Of a DNA stretch of 26,301 nucleotides, positions 4,879-11,876 are shown one piece after another. The DNA lies in IMG/VR virus record IMGVR_UViG_3300009068_003100, positions 1-26,301 of that record; one strand, given 5' to 3'. Positions within the stretch are counted from its first letter, which is position 1. Each line of letters begins with the position of its first letter. The notes under the pieces are model-generated. The model worked only from the letters and a program-made list of their open reading frames with translations. It ran no database searches and was not told the DNA's origin. A program made the position numbers and the translations under genes. The stretch is from a virus.

Positions 4879-5691
4879 ATGCTAAAACATCTAAGAGACT
4901 TCAAAAACTTTTTAAACGAATCTATAAGAATAGATAAAGTAGATCCTGAATCTTATCAAGACGAGACTGTTACTGCTTTACCTTATCCAAAACTAATAGA
5001 AGAAAATAGACAAGCATTTCTTAAAAAAATAGTCAGGATATCAGACGATTTAGGAATTGATCCATTATGGCTTATGCACACTATTTTTCACGAGAGTAGA
5101 TTTGATTCTAAGAAAAATGACAGAATGTCAGGAGCAGTAGGACTTCTATCATTTATGCCTTTAGTTATAGAAAAATTCATAGATACAGAGAGTGGAAAAA
5201 CATTAACTCCTAACGACGTTTTACAAATGTCCAATATTGATCAACTTGATCTTATCAGGTCTTTCTACAAGACTTGGTTTCAGAGAATGAAGTTAAAAAA
5301 ACCAATAGTAGCTGGCGATTTTGCAGCAATTACTTTCTATCCTGCAGTAATAAAAAAAGATTGGGAATGGGAATTTCCAGATTATATAGTAGAGAAAAAT
5401 AATCAGATGTTTAAATCGTTCCCTTCTGGCGGGGGTAAGACTAAAAAGGATTACTACGAGTACATAGATCAGATTTTCGGGAATGAAGGAGAACATGATG
5501 ATTCAAATAATCATCTACTAGGTAATTTTACGGGAGCTATAGCTGAGCCGGGGGAATATGAAAATAAAAAACCACTTGAATATTACAGAGAACTTCTTAC
5601 TAGTATAGAAGATCCAGTTCTTAGCCAGCAATCACAAGCACAACTACAAGACCAACAGGAGACAGAAAAATTTAAGCAAAACGACAACTAA
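4879..5691 (+). CDS. Lytic transglycosylase (SLT-like), possible packaged/injected protein
   Basis: The 270-residue protein carries a lysozyme-fold transglycosylase core at about 45-180. IDPLWLMHTIFHESRFD (60-76) contains the predicted catalytic Glu E72, and SGAVGLLSFMP (84-94) matches the GxxGLxQ/MP region of SLT domains. AITFYPAVI lies further on. It would cleave peptidoglycan glycan strands. There is no signal peptide. Instead the N-terminus, MLKHLRDFKNFLNES, resembles the T4 capsid-targeting peptide, with L-N-E before S15 as a possible prohead-protease site. That would make it an internal head protein ejected with DNA rather than a lysis enzyme (inference). The C-terminal 40 residues are Gln/Glu-rich and probably disordered. 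A tail-associated murein hydrolase is the alternative. Confidence 0.78.
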   Translation: MLKHLRDFKNFLNESIRIDKVDPESYQDETVTALPYPKLIEENRQAFLKKIVRISDDLGIDPLWLMHTIFHESRFDSKKNDRMSGAVGLLSFMPLVIEKFIDTESGKTLTPNDVLQMSNIDQLDLIRSFYKTWFQRMKLKKPIVAGDFAAITFYPAVIKKDWEWEFPDYIVEKNNQMFKSFPSGGGKTKKDYYEYIDQIFGNEGEHDDSNNHLLGNFTGAIAEPGEYENKKPLEYYRELLTSIEDPVLSQQSQAQLQDQQETEKFKQNDN

Positions 5692-5708
5692 AAATAAAAC
5701 AATCCTCT

Positions 5709-5975
5709 ATGAAAGCCATCATTAATTTTTTTAAAAATCTGTTTAGTAAAACTGAAAAAAATCTTGAAAACTACGATATAGATTTTAAGATGAATATGAG
5801 TCTTTGGGATCCACCAAAAAATGTTGAGATCTACCAGGAGATTAGAGATGAGCATCAAAAAAGTGAAGTAGAGGAAAAGCCCAAAAAGAGAAAACCCACT
5901 AAACCTAAATCTAAGAAAGTGGAAGAAGTAAAAGAAGCTCCCGTTAAAAAAACGAGAAAGAAAAAATCAGAGTAA
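5709..5975 (+). CDS. Small lysine-rich protein, unknown function
   Basis: The 88-residue protein begins with an amphipathic, hydrophobic segment (MKAIINFFKNLFSKTEKNLE). It ends in a low-complexity Lys/Pro/Glu tail (about 57-88: KPKKRKPTKPKSKK, then KKTRKKKSE) like histone H1-type or other nucleic-acid-binding tails. The gene begins 17 bases after the transglycosylase stop and probably shares its transcript. I recognise no family. DNA or RNA binding is a guess from charge. A weak inverted repeat, AACTT-TTTAT-AAGTT (5983-5997), follows the stop. Confidence 0.6.
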   Translation: MKAIINFFKNLFSKTEKNLENYDIDFKMNMSLWDPPKNVEIYQEIRDEHQKSEVEEKPKKRKPTKPKSKKVEEVKEAPVKKTRKKKSE

Positions 5976-6014
5976 TTTTTGTAACTTTTTATAAGTTGGT
6001 TATATAATAGTAGA

Positions 6015-6081
6015 ACTAGAGGTTTCTAGTCACTTCCCGGTCAACAAACCGTAGAGTTTTCAGAAATGGAAACAAAGGAAG
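6015..6081 (+). promoter_or_regulatory. Structured 5' leader: hairpin plus three-way junction
   Basis: The 127-base gap before ATG 6103 holds a perfect hairpin, ACTAGA-GGTT-TCTAGT (6015-6030). A possible three-way junction follows. Its closing stem is CTTCC (6033-6037) with GGAAG (6077-6081). The arms are CGGT/ACCG (6038-6041, 6048-6051) and TTTTC/GGAAA (6057-6061, 6068-6072). An AT-rich TATATAATAG lies upstream at 6001-6010 and could be the -10 of a promoter. I match it to no riboswitch class I know. Confidence 0.4.
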
Positions 6082-6102
6082 GGGCCAAATAAAATAGTCT
6101 TT

Positions 6103-6867
6103 ATGTATTATTCAACGCCAAGCGTGACGTCGCAGTGTACTGCGAACATCACAAAAAACAGAAATAGATCTAAGATCTATGAGAATTCCGTCTATCTAAA
6201 AGACGGTGAAAATTTCGAGATTGAATTATTCAATCCAACAACGTCAAGGGTACTTGCAAAAATCACTATCAACGGTAATAGTATTTCTAATTCAGGGATT
6301 GTACTAAAACCAGGTGAGAGAGTTTATCTGGAAAGATTTATCGATTCAAACAACAAATTTGTTTTTGAAACGTATGAAGTCGAAGGATCAAATGAAGCTT
6401 TAAATGCTATCAGAAATAATGGAGGTGTAGAAGTTTCTTTTTATACTGAGATTACAACTTCCACTTACTCGTCATTTCCTGGATCTCTTACATTGACTTC
6501 TAGTAGTAATACAGGATACATCCCCGGTACATTGTATGATACTTATAGCTATCCATTCGGTGGTACCACTGTAAATAATACTTTTACTGTGTCCAGCGTT
6601 ACTAGCGGTTCTATAGGAGTTAATGCTAGTGTATCTAAAAGTGTTGAAACAGGTAGGATAGAAAAAGGTGATTCGAGCAATCAATTATTCGAAACAGTAA
6701 ACGGAAATTTTAGCTCATTTCCTACAAGTTCTATTATCATTAAATTACTTCCTGAGTCACAAAAACCAGTTGAGGTTTCTACTCTTAGAAACTACTGTAC
6801 AAACTGTGGTACAAGAGCTAAAAAGCAATCTTGGAAATTCTGTCCAAATTGCGGGGAAAAAATCTAA
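6103..6867 (+). CDS. Beta-rich protein with C-terminal zinc ribbon
   Basis: The 254-residue protein has an N-terminal region of about 120 residues with alternating hydrophobic strands (FEIELFNPTTSRVLAKITING; VYLERFID). A low-complexity Ser/Thr/Gly linker spans about 118-180. Next comes a segment with ETGRIEKGDSSNQLF and IIIKLLPESQKP (about 182-222), and a C-terminal zinc ribbon YCTNCGTRAKK...WKFCPNCGEKI with C232, C235, C247 and C250. From memory, proteins with a similar ETGRxEKG...KLLP segment plus zinc ribbon occur in large DNA viruses; I could not check this. It has no signal peptide or membrane segment. A long structured leader precedes it and a strong terminator follows, so it is a single-gene unit, perhaps highly expressed. 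Function is unknown. Confidence 0.7.
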   Translation: MYYSTPSVTSQCTANITKNRNRSKIYENSVYLKDGENFEIELFNPTTSRVLAKITINGNSISNSGIVLKPGERVYLERFIDSNNKFVFETYEVEGSNEALNAIRNNGGVEVSFYTEITTSTYSSFPGSLTLTSSSNTGYIPGTLYDTYSYPFGGTTVNNTFTVSSVTSGSIGVNASVSKSVETGRIEKGDSSNQLFETVNGNFSSFPTSSIIIKLLPESQKPVEVSTLRNYCTNCGTRAKKQSWKFCPNCGEKI

Positions 6868-6882
6868 ATCTTACTACACAAA

Positions 6883-6906
6883 AAACCCAAGAGAAATCTT
6901 GGGTTT
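6883..6906. terminator. Bidirectional terminator between convergent genes
   Basis: A 10-bp perfect stem, AAACCCAAGA/TCTTGGGTTT, with a GAAA tetraloop lies between the stop of the + gene (6867) and that of the - gene (6914). It has A/T runs on both sides, so it can serve both strands. Confidence 0.85.
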
Positions 6907-6913
6907 GTAGTTT

Positions 6914-7702
6914 TTATAGGTATTGTGACCAGTCGTTAGCCATTTCAGCTTGAGAGATCTCCATATCAGTATAAGGCCTAATATTTTGTAGTGGTGTTCC
7001 TTGGTAAGACATATAGGCATCTTTAGGAACCGGCATTTGATATTGTGGGGCTGACCCGTATCCTCCATATGCACTAGCTGAAGCAGTAGACGGCATTGAT
7101 GATGTTTTATCCCCAAAAATCCATTCAGTAAATTTAACTCCGCTTTTTAAGTTTCTAGCTTCTCTCTTAAGTGATTTTATTTTAGAAGTGTCCTTAGCTA
7201 AATTAGCAATCTGAGATCCTCCGTTCGTAACGAAATTTTTAAGAGATCCCATCATTTTACTTGTATAAGGTGCTATACCAGCAAACTTAGAAGTAAATTT
7301 AGCGCTCTTAAAGAAAGCTGCAATTTTAGGGAAAAATTTAGCTACTAAATTAACTAAAGGCCTTAATATGCTAGCTCCTAAACCAGCTCCTTTTCCTAAA
7401 GCTTTAACTAGCAATGTACCACCTGCTCCAATATATTGCCCGAAGATTGGAATTAATCCGATAGCACAAAGTCCTGCTAAAAGATATTCACCTTGTTTAG
7501 CATAAGATACTAAGTTAATACCCTCTGCTGCAGATCCTACTACTGGAAGAAGCGCTGCAAAATCTAATATTGTATTATACCAAGCCTCTAGTAATTGTGG
7601 ATCATCAGAATTAAGATATTCTAATGATTCCCTTATCTGTTGAGGGGAAAACTGTAGTTTTCCCTCTGTTATAAATTGTTCTATAGACAATAAATTCTCC
7701 AT
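6914..7702 (-). CDS. Membrane-active pre-toxin-like protein, candidate injected head protein
   Basis: The 262-residue minus-strand protein has a hydrophobic, glycine-rich region at about 43-115. WYNTILDFAALLPVVGSAAE is followed by GLCAIGLIPIFGQYIGAGG. This resembles the pre-toxin regions of polymorphic toxins (DxxxxxPxxGxxxxxxN...YxxxGxxxxAxxxxxxxIPxxG), which precede the toxin domain and are linked to membrane passage. A basic helical stretch (120-200) and a Tyr/Gly/Gln-rich tail follow; no toxin domain is recognisable. The N-terminus, MENLLSIEQFITEGK, resembles the T4 capsid-targeting peptide, with I-T-E as a possible prohead protease site. It is the only minus-strand gene in this part of the window, between a shared terminator and a divergent promoter region. 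Function is inferred, not shown. Confidence 0.65.
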   Translation of the reverse strand: MENLLSIEQFITEGKLQFSPQQIRESLEYLNSDDPQLLEAWYNTILDFAALLPVVGSAAEGINLVSYAKQGEYLLAGLCAIGLIPIFGQYIGAGGTLLVKALGKGAGLGASILRPLVNLVAKFFPKIAAFFKSAKFTSKFAGIAPYTSKMMGSLKNFVTNGGSQIANLAKDTSKIKSLKREARNLKSGVKFTEWIFGDKTSSMPSTASASAYGGYGSAPQYQMPVPKDAYMSYQGTPLQNIRPYTDMEISQAEMANDWSQYL

Positions 7703-7753
7703 GAATTTTTATTTTATATATCTACATTTCGAATTTTTTACATTTAGATACAC

Positions 7754-7761
7754 TATAAATA
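7754..7761 (+). promoter_or_regulatory. TATAAATA element before the SET-domain gene
   Basis: An exact TATAAATA lies two bases before ATG 7764, inside the 61-base divergent gap. It is either promoter-like or part of the A/T-rich translation start. Confidence 0.3.
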
Positions 7762-7763
7762 AT

Positions 7764-8120
7764 ATGTTATACAGATCAAATAAGATTTATGTCGAAGATT
7801 CTTCCATTCACGGGAGAGGAGTTTTTTGCTCGGAAATAATAAAGCAAGGGGAAATTATTGAAGAATGCCATTTTTTTATAGTTCCCCGAGAATTGGAATA
7901 TCCTAAGATTCTACATGACCATTTTTTTAGCTGGCCTAAAAAGGGGGAAGGATTATGTATATGCTTAGGATTTGGAAGTATATTTAATCATTCAGATAAA
8001 GAATTTAATGCTGACTGGGAAACTGATACACAGAAAAACAAAATAATATTTTTTGCTCTTAGAGAAATATCAATAGGAGAGGAGATATTTACAAATTATC
8101 AAAAACCGGGAAACATCTAA
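7764..8120 (+). CDS. SET-domain protein, putative lysine methyltransferase
   Basis: The 118-residue protein is essentially a bare SET domain. IHGRGVF (15-21) is the N-terminal motif and KQGEIIEE (27-34) follows. GFGSIFNHSDKEFNADW (69-85) contains the NHS element that contacts S-adenosylmethionine, and FFALREISIGEEIFTNY (96-112) carries the C-terminal GEEIFxNY motif. It should transfer a methyl group from SAM to a protein lysine; the target, host or phage, is unknown. An earlier in-frame ATG at 7701 would overlap the divergent gene's start and add a hydrophobic, non-conserved stretch, so I chose 7764, which follows an A/T-rich initiation tract. No pre-SET or post-SET cysteines are seen. Phage SET proteins are uncommon but known. 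Confidence 0.85.
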   Translation: MLYRSNKIYVEDSSIHGRGVFCSEIIKQGEIIEECHFFIVPRELEYPKILHDHFFSWPKKGEGLCICLGFGSIFNHSDKEFNADWETDTQKNKIIFFALREISIGEEIFTNYQKPGNI

Positions 8121-8172
8121 GGAATCATTTTTTTTAAACAAAAATAGTAGTTATATTTACAATTAATAAATA

Positions 8173-8448
8173 ATGGATATGGATATGGGAAACATGAAAA
8201 AACTCCAAGATTTAGAAGATCAGATTGATGAACTCTATGATGAGCAATCAAGAAAACTCTATAATTATATAGAAACCATGGGCGAAAAAGCTTTCGAAGA
8301 AGGAAGCCCATTATACAAATTTAGAGACTCAGATCTTTTTGAAAGATTGATTAGCCATTTTGAAGAATTAGAAGAATACGAAAAGTGTGCATTTTTAGTA
8401 AAATCGTCTTGGAGTATTAAAAAATCTATACTGGGAAGTCTGGTCTAA
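8173..8448 (+). CDS. Small acidic alpha-helical protein, unknown
   Basis: The 91-residue protein is strongly helical and acidic (KKLQDLEDQIDELYDEQSRK), probably with a short coiled coil at 10-35. Its second half (FERLISHFEELEEYEKCAFLVK, about 56-77) resembles the end of the next gene's product (DTLIEWNEESQNFEACSKLLNLK), so the two may share a small domain. I recognise no family. Several ATGs lie near the start (8173, 8179, 8185, 8194); the first follows TTAATAAATA and was chosen. Confidence 0.65.
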   Translation: MDMDMGNMKKLQDLEDQIDELYDEQSRKLYNYIETMGEKAFEEGSPLYKFRDSDLFERLISHFEELEEYEKCAFLVKSSWSIKKSILGSLV

Positions 8449-8478
8449 GAACTTGGAAACTTATTTGTCTTTTTCTAC

Positions 8479-8486
8479 TATAAATA
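8479..8486 (+). promoter_or_regulatory. TATAAATA element before ATG 8491
   Basis: An exact T4-late-like TATAAATA lies four bases before the start codon, within ACTATAAATATAGT, itself an inverted repeat. Confidence 0.3.
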
Positions 8487-8490
8487 TAGT

Positions 8491-8769
8491 ATGGAAAAGG
8501 GCAAAAAATATATTAAAAGATCTCCCGACGGTAGATATTTTATTTATATAGAAAAACCTGAATACATTATTGATAAGGAGAAGAAAACAAAGCTATGGCT
8601 TTCTTCTCCTTTTTTGTTTTCTGAGGCATTGGATGATAATCCAATTGAGGCAGAAAAAACTCTAGATACCCTTATTGAATGGAACGAGGAATCCCAGAAC
8701 TTTGAAGCTTGTTCTAAACTTCTTAATCTTAAGAGAAGTTTTAAAAATAATTCAAAACCGTTGAATTAA
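8491..8769 (+). CDS. Small protein, unknown; shares C-terminal motif with preceding gene
   Basis: The 92-residue protein starts MEKGKKYIKRSPDGRYFIYIEKPEYI, which looks like a beta-hairpin region. It continues with a helix (LFSEALDDNPIEAEKTLDTL) and ends with IEWNEESQNFEACSKLLNLK, which resembles the C-terminal half of the gene at 8173-8448. No function can be assigned. The stop codon lies in the loop of an 8-bp hairpin (8755-8777). Confidence 0.65.
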   Translation: MEKGKKYIKRSPDGRYFIYIEKPEYIIDKEKKTKLWLSSPFLFSEALDDNPIEAEKTLDTLIEWNEESQNFEACSKLLNLKRSFKNNSKPLN

Positions 8770-8777
8770 AACGGTTT
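8755..8777 (+). terminator. Hairpin overlapping a stop codon, weak terminator candidate
   Basis: AAACCGTT pairs perfectly with AACGGTTT around loop GAATTAA, which contains the TAA stop of the upstream gene. Only a short T run (TTT) follows, so it may instead be an mRNA-stabilising hairpin. Confidence 0.4.
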
Positions 8778-8805
8778 AATAGGGGTATAATAAAGAAAAC
8801 AACTT

Positions 8806-9111
8806 ATGGAAGAAATTTTTGAAAGTGAAAAATTGCTCCGTGGAAGAATGATTTCTTCTTCTAAATCATCTTACCGAGATAGATTTCCAGACAATGAAGT
8901 TTATTTTAATTCAAATATTTTTGTTTTAGGAGAGGGTAAAATTTGGTATGGTGATATTGATGTAACTAAAGAAAAAGAGCAATTGGAAAACGTAGCAAGA
9001 GAAATAGGGAAAGATCTATACATTCTTAGTGAAATGGATGGAAGATTTGGAAATGAGGAATTAAAGGATTCTGAAATTATTACTAAAGCAAGATGTAAGA
9101 TAACTAAATAA
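8806..9111 (+). CDS. Hypothetical protein upstream of uvsX
   Basis: The 101-residue protein has predicted mixed alpha/beta content. The middle (VYFNSNIFVLGEGKIWYGDI) looks like two or three strands, followed by a helix (EKEQLENVAREIGKDL) and another strand (YILSEMD). No known motif, signal peptide or membrane segment is visible. It ends ten bases before the uvsX start and may be the first gene of the replication operon. Upstream it is separated from 8491-8769 by the hairpin at 8755-8777. Confidence 0.65.
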   Translation: MEEIFESEKLLRGRMISSSKSSYRDRFPDNEVYFNSNIFVLGEGKIWYGDIDVTKEKEQLENVAREIGKDLYILSEMDGRFGNEELKDSEIITKARCKITK

Positions 9112-9121
9112 TAAAAATAAT

Positions 9122-10291
9122 ATGGCAAAAAAAGAATTTTCGTTTACAGAATTAGACAAAGCCCTTTCAAAGATCGATGGATTTGAAATGGGATCAATTT
9201 TAGAAACCAATGAGTTTTCAAAAACAACAGAATGGATTTCGACGGGTAATTATCTTTTAAATGCTCAGCTTTCAGGAAGTTTGTTTGGAGGTATAGCAAA
9301 TAACAGATCAATAGGAATTGCAGGCGATCCTTCTACAGGTAAAACATTTCTTGCAATGAATATCACAAGAGAAGCTCAGAAGCAAGATTATGATGTTATT
9401 TATTGTGACACTGAAGGTGCTATAGATAAAAGCTCAGCCAAAAAATTTGGAGTTGATCCAACTAGAGTTCGATACCAGCCTATTAAGACTATTAATGACT
9501 TTAAAATATTCACAACAAATATTTTAGAAAAAGTTAAGAATGCAAGAAAAGAAGGAGCAGAACCTAAAATCATGATCATTTTAGATTCTCTTGGTATGCT
9601 TAGTACGGATAAAGAAACAGGTGATGCCATTAAGGGTAAGAGCGCAATGGATATGGGATTAAGATCTAAAGAAATGAGATCTTTATTCCGTGTTATAACA
9701 TTAGATCTAACCGGTGTTAGAATTCCATTGGTTTGTACTAATCACACAACAACAGGTGGAATAGGTGGATTTATGCCAACAAAAGAAGCATCGGGAGGTG
9801 ACGGACCAATTTTCTCCATGAGTAATGTTATTATGCTTTCTAAAGCACAATTGAAAGAGAATGACACAAAGACTGGAATTATTGTAACATCGACACCTAA
9901 AAAAGCAAGATTCACAAGACCTTATCCAGTTAAATTCCATATCTCATTTATGAATGGTATGAATCCTTATGTGGGATTACAAGATTTTGCTTCTTGGGAA
10001 ATTTGCGGAATTGAGAGAGGTAAATTGGAAGTTGATAAAAAAACAGGAGAGATGGAATTTACACCTAGTGCTACTTCTACAAGATGGGCAATTAAGCATT
10101 TAGGTAAGACTGTTACTTCTTCTCAATTATTTAATGGTGAAATATTTACAGATGATGTATTAAGCATGATTAATGAGAAAGTAATTAAGCCTCATTTCTT
10201 ATTACCTGATCTTTTTGACGAGGATGAATTATCAATATTAGCTAATCCGGAAGGTGAAGAAGAAGAAATAGAAGAGAATGGAGAAGAGTAA
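9122..10291 (+). CDS. uvsX: UvsX-like RecA-family recombinase
   Basis: The 389-residue protein is close to T4 UvsX (391). Walker A is GDPSTGKT (68-75), and the catalytic Glu is within YCDTEGA (94-100). Walker B is MIILDS (151-156). A loop-2-like segment, TTTGGIGGFMPTKEASGGDG, is followed by the IIVTSTPKKARFTRP region. The tail is highly acidic (EGEEEEIEENGEE), as in T4 UvsX, where it modulates DNA binding. It would form filaments on single-stranded DNA and promote strand invasion for recombination-dependent replication. It heads a tightly spaced operon with the helicase and gp47/gp46 genes. The start follows TAATAAAAATAAT with no Shine-Dalgarno. The C-terminal codons overlap the next reading frame. 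Confidence 0.93.
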   Translation: MAKKEFSFTELDKALSKIDGFEMGSILETNEFSKTTEWISTGNYLLNAQLSGSLFGGIANNRSIGIAGDPSTGKTFLAMNITREAQKQDYDVIYCDTEGAIDKSSAKKFGVDPTRVRYQPIKTINDFKIFTTNILEKVKNARKEGAEPKIMIILDSLGMLSTDKETGDAIKGKSAMDMGLRSKEMRSLFRVITLDLTGVRIPLVCTNHTTTGGIGGFMPTKEASGGDGPIFSMSNVIMLSKAQLKENDTKTGIIVTSTPKKARFTRPYPVKFHISFMNGMNPYVGLQDFASWEICGIERGKLEVDKKTGEMEFTPSATSTRWAIKHLGKTVTSSQLFNGEIFTDDVLSMINEKVIKPHFLLPDLFDEDELSILANPEGEEEEIEENGEE

Positions 10292-10571
10292 ACTTAAAAT
10301 GAAATATCTTTTAGGTATATGGAGAGATCTTCCAGAATACCCAACAAAAGAAGATGTTATATACGAGCTTAATTCTTATCTAATTAAAGATGGAAGACCT
10401 GATGGGGAATTCTCAGATCAGACTTTCAATTCATTTTTACCGGAGAATTGGGAAAGTGAAAAATTTGGAGATGCTGTAAAAGAATTAATAGAAACGGAGA
10501 TTTTCGAGAAAACTGAAAAAACTTTAGGAAATAAAAATTGGTACAAAATAAAGGATAACCCACATTATTAA
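10278..10571 (+). CDS. Hypothetical protein between uvsX and helicase
   Basis: The 97-residue protein starts within the last 14 bases of uvsX if ATG 10278 is used; ATG 10299, preceded by AAACTTAAA, is an equally plausible start giving 90 residues. It contains FLPENWESEKFGDAVKELIETEIF and ends with NKNWYKIKDNPHY, a mixed alpha/beta pattern that could be a small winged-helix-like fold, though I cannot confirm it. The stop is three bases before the helicase start. In T4, gene 40 lies between 41 and uvsX, but I see no convincing similarity to gp40. Its position suggests a role in replication or recombination. Confidence 0.65.
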   Translation: MEKSKLKMKYLLGIWRDLPEYPTKEDVIYELNSYLIKDGRPDGEFSDQTFNSFLPENWESEKFGDAVKELIETEIFEKTEKTLGNKNWYKIKDNPHY

Positions 10572-10574
10572 AAA

Positions 10575-11876
10575 ATGCAGAATCAACACTTAGAAAATAT
10601 TTGGTTTAAAGCCGTAATCGATAATCCAGCTTATATTGAAGCAACTGAATCTAGCTACTTCAAGAATACAGATTACCAGGAGGCTTTTAAAGTTGTAAAA
10701 TCTTTCTGGAAAAAATATCAGCAAATACCTAGCAAAAATCAAGTTAGAGAATCTGCTAAGCTTTTAAAGATTGAAGACAAACTTACAGATTCATTATTGG
10801 AATCTATGTGGTTTATATCATTAAGCGATTATGATCTAGATTGGTTACAACAAAATACCGAATCTTGGATAGAGTGGAAGACACTAGAAAAAAGTGCGGT
10901 TGACTCTATTAATTATATTAAAAGTACCGATGTAACTCCTGACAATATTAAGGATGTAATTAACACTTACAAATCAATTGTTGTTGATAGAAACAAAGTG
11001 GATTTCTCATTTGATATGGGATTAAACTTTAATGATCCGGAAGCTCATAAACAATACGCTAACAGCACATTCTCCAGCGGATATGAATATATTGACTACT
11101 GCTTAGGAGGAGGGTTTTCTGCTAAATCATTATATGTTTTGTTGGGACAACCTAAAGTTGGTAAAACACTATGGCTAGGAAATATAGCATCACAAGCTGT
11201 AAGAGCTTCTAATAATGTTGCTATTATTACTCTCGAGTTAGGTGACAGAAAATATATGAAAAGATTAGGATCTAATCTTCTAGGTATTAGAATGTCAGAA
11301 TATAAGAATACTGCTGACAATGACGAGTTACTAAAGAAAAAAATTAGAAACATTGGATTTGACAATTTAGCAACACCTGGTCAATTAGTCGTTAAGGAAT
11401 TTCCAACATCGCAAGCATCTGCAATAGACGTGGAAAACTGGCTTTCTAAAACAGAGCAGATAATGGGAATAAAATTTAAGATTGTTATTATAGACTACAT
11501 TAATATTATGAAGAACTGGAGAAATCCAAATTCTGAGAATACTTATATGAAGATCAAACAGATTGCAGAAGATCTTAGAGCTGCTGCACAAAGAAATGAA
11601 TGGGCTATAGTAACTGCAACACAAACAAAACAAAGCGAATTTGATGCTACTGATTTAAGTATGAATTCAGCATCTGAATCTTCTGGCTTAGTGGCTACAG
11701 TTGATGGAATGTTTGGTATTATTCAAGATCCGTTAATGTATACGGCAGGAGAATATAAATTGAAGCTACTAGCAAACAGGGACGAGGGATATAAAAACTC
11801 ATACAGGAAATTCCTGGTTGATTACAATTTTATGAGAATCTCAGAGGATCCTAATTCTCAAATAATGAACGATTAA
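10575..11876 (+). CDS. 41: Replicative DNA helicase, DnaB/gp41-like
   Basis: The 433-residue protein is slightly shorter than T4 gp41 (475). An N-terminal helical domain (1-140) is followed by a RecA-type motor. Walker A is GQPKVGKT (191-198), with ITLELGDRKYMKR just after (motif 1a region). Walker B is VIIDY (304-308), then DLRAAAQRNEWAIVTATQTKQ (motif H3, sensor Gln) and a C-terminal LLANRDEGYKNSYRKFLVDYNFMRI containing the arginine-finger region. It should be the hexameric 5'-3' helicase at the fork and probably works with a primase encoded elsewhere. It is flanked by unknown genes with almost no spacing, and its stop overlaps the next start (TAATGA). Confidence 0.9.
   Translation: MQNQHLENIWFKAVIDNPAYIEATESSYFKNTDYQEAFKVVKSFWKKYQQIPSKNQVRESAKLLKIEDKLTDSLLESMWFISLSDYDLDWLQQNTESWIEWKTLEKSAVDSINYIKSTDVTPDNIKDVINTYKSIVVDRNKVDFSFDMGLNFNDPEAHKQYANSTFSSGYEYIDYCLGGGFSAKSLYVLLGQPKVGKTLWLGNIASQAVRASNNVAIITLELGDRKYMKRLGSNLLGIRMSEYKNTADNDELLKKKIRNIGFDNLATPGQLVVKEFPTSQASAIDVENWLSKTEQIMGIKFKIVIIDYINIMKNWRNPNSENTYMKIKQIAEDLRAAAQRNEWAIVTATQTKQSEFDATDLSMNSASESSGLVATVDGMFGIIQDPLMYTAGEYKLKLLANRDEGYKNSYRKFLVDYNFMRISEDPNSQIMND

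Noticed and set aside
5983-5997. AACTT-TTTAT-AAGTT inverted repeat as a terminator
   Set aside because: The stem is only 5 bp and AT-rich with no proper T run, so it is too weak to call.
7701-7763. Longer SET-domain protein from ATG 7701
   Set aside because: It overlaps the divergent gene's start codon and adds a hydrophobic, Phe/Tyr-rich stretch absent from SET domains.
9707-9940. Minus-strand frame within uvsX
   Set aside because: It is an antisense shadow of a strongly conserved gene with no motif of its own; other antisense frames across the replication and tail genes were rejected for the same reason.
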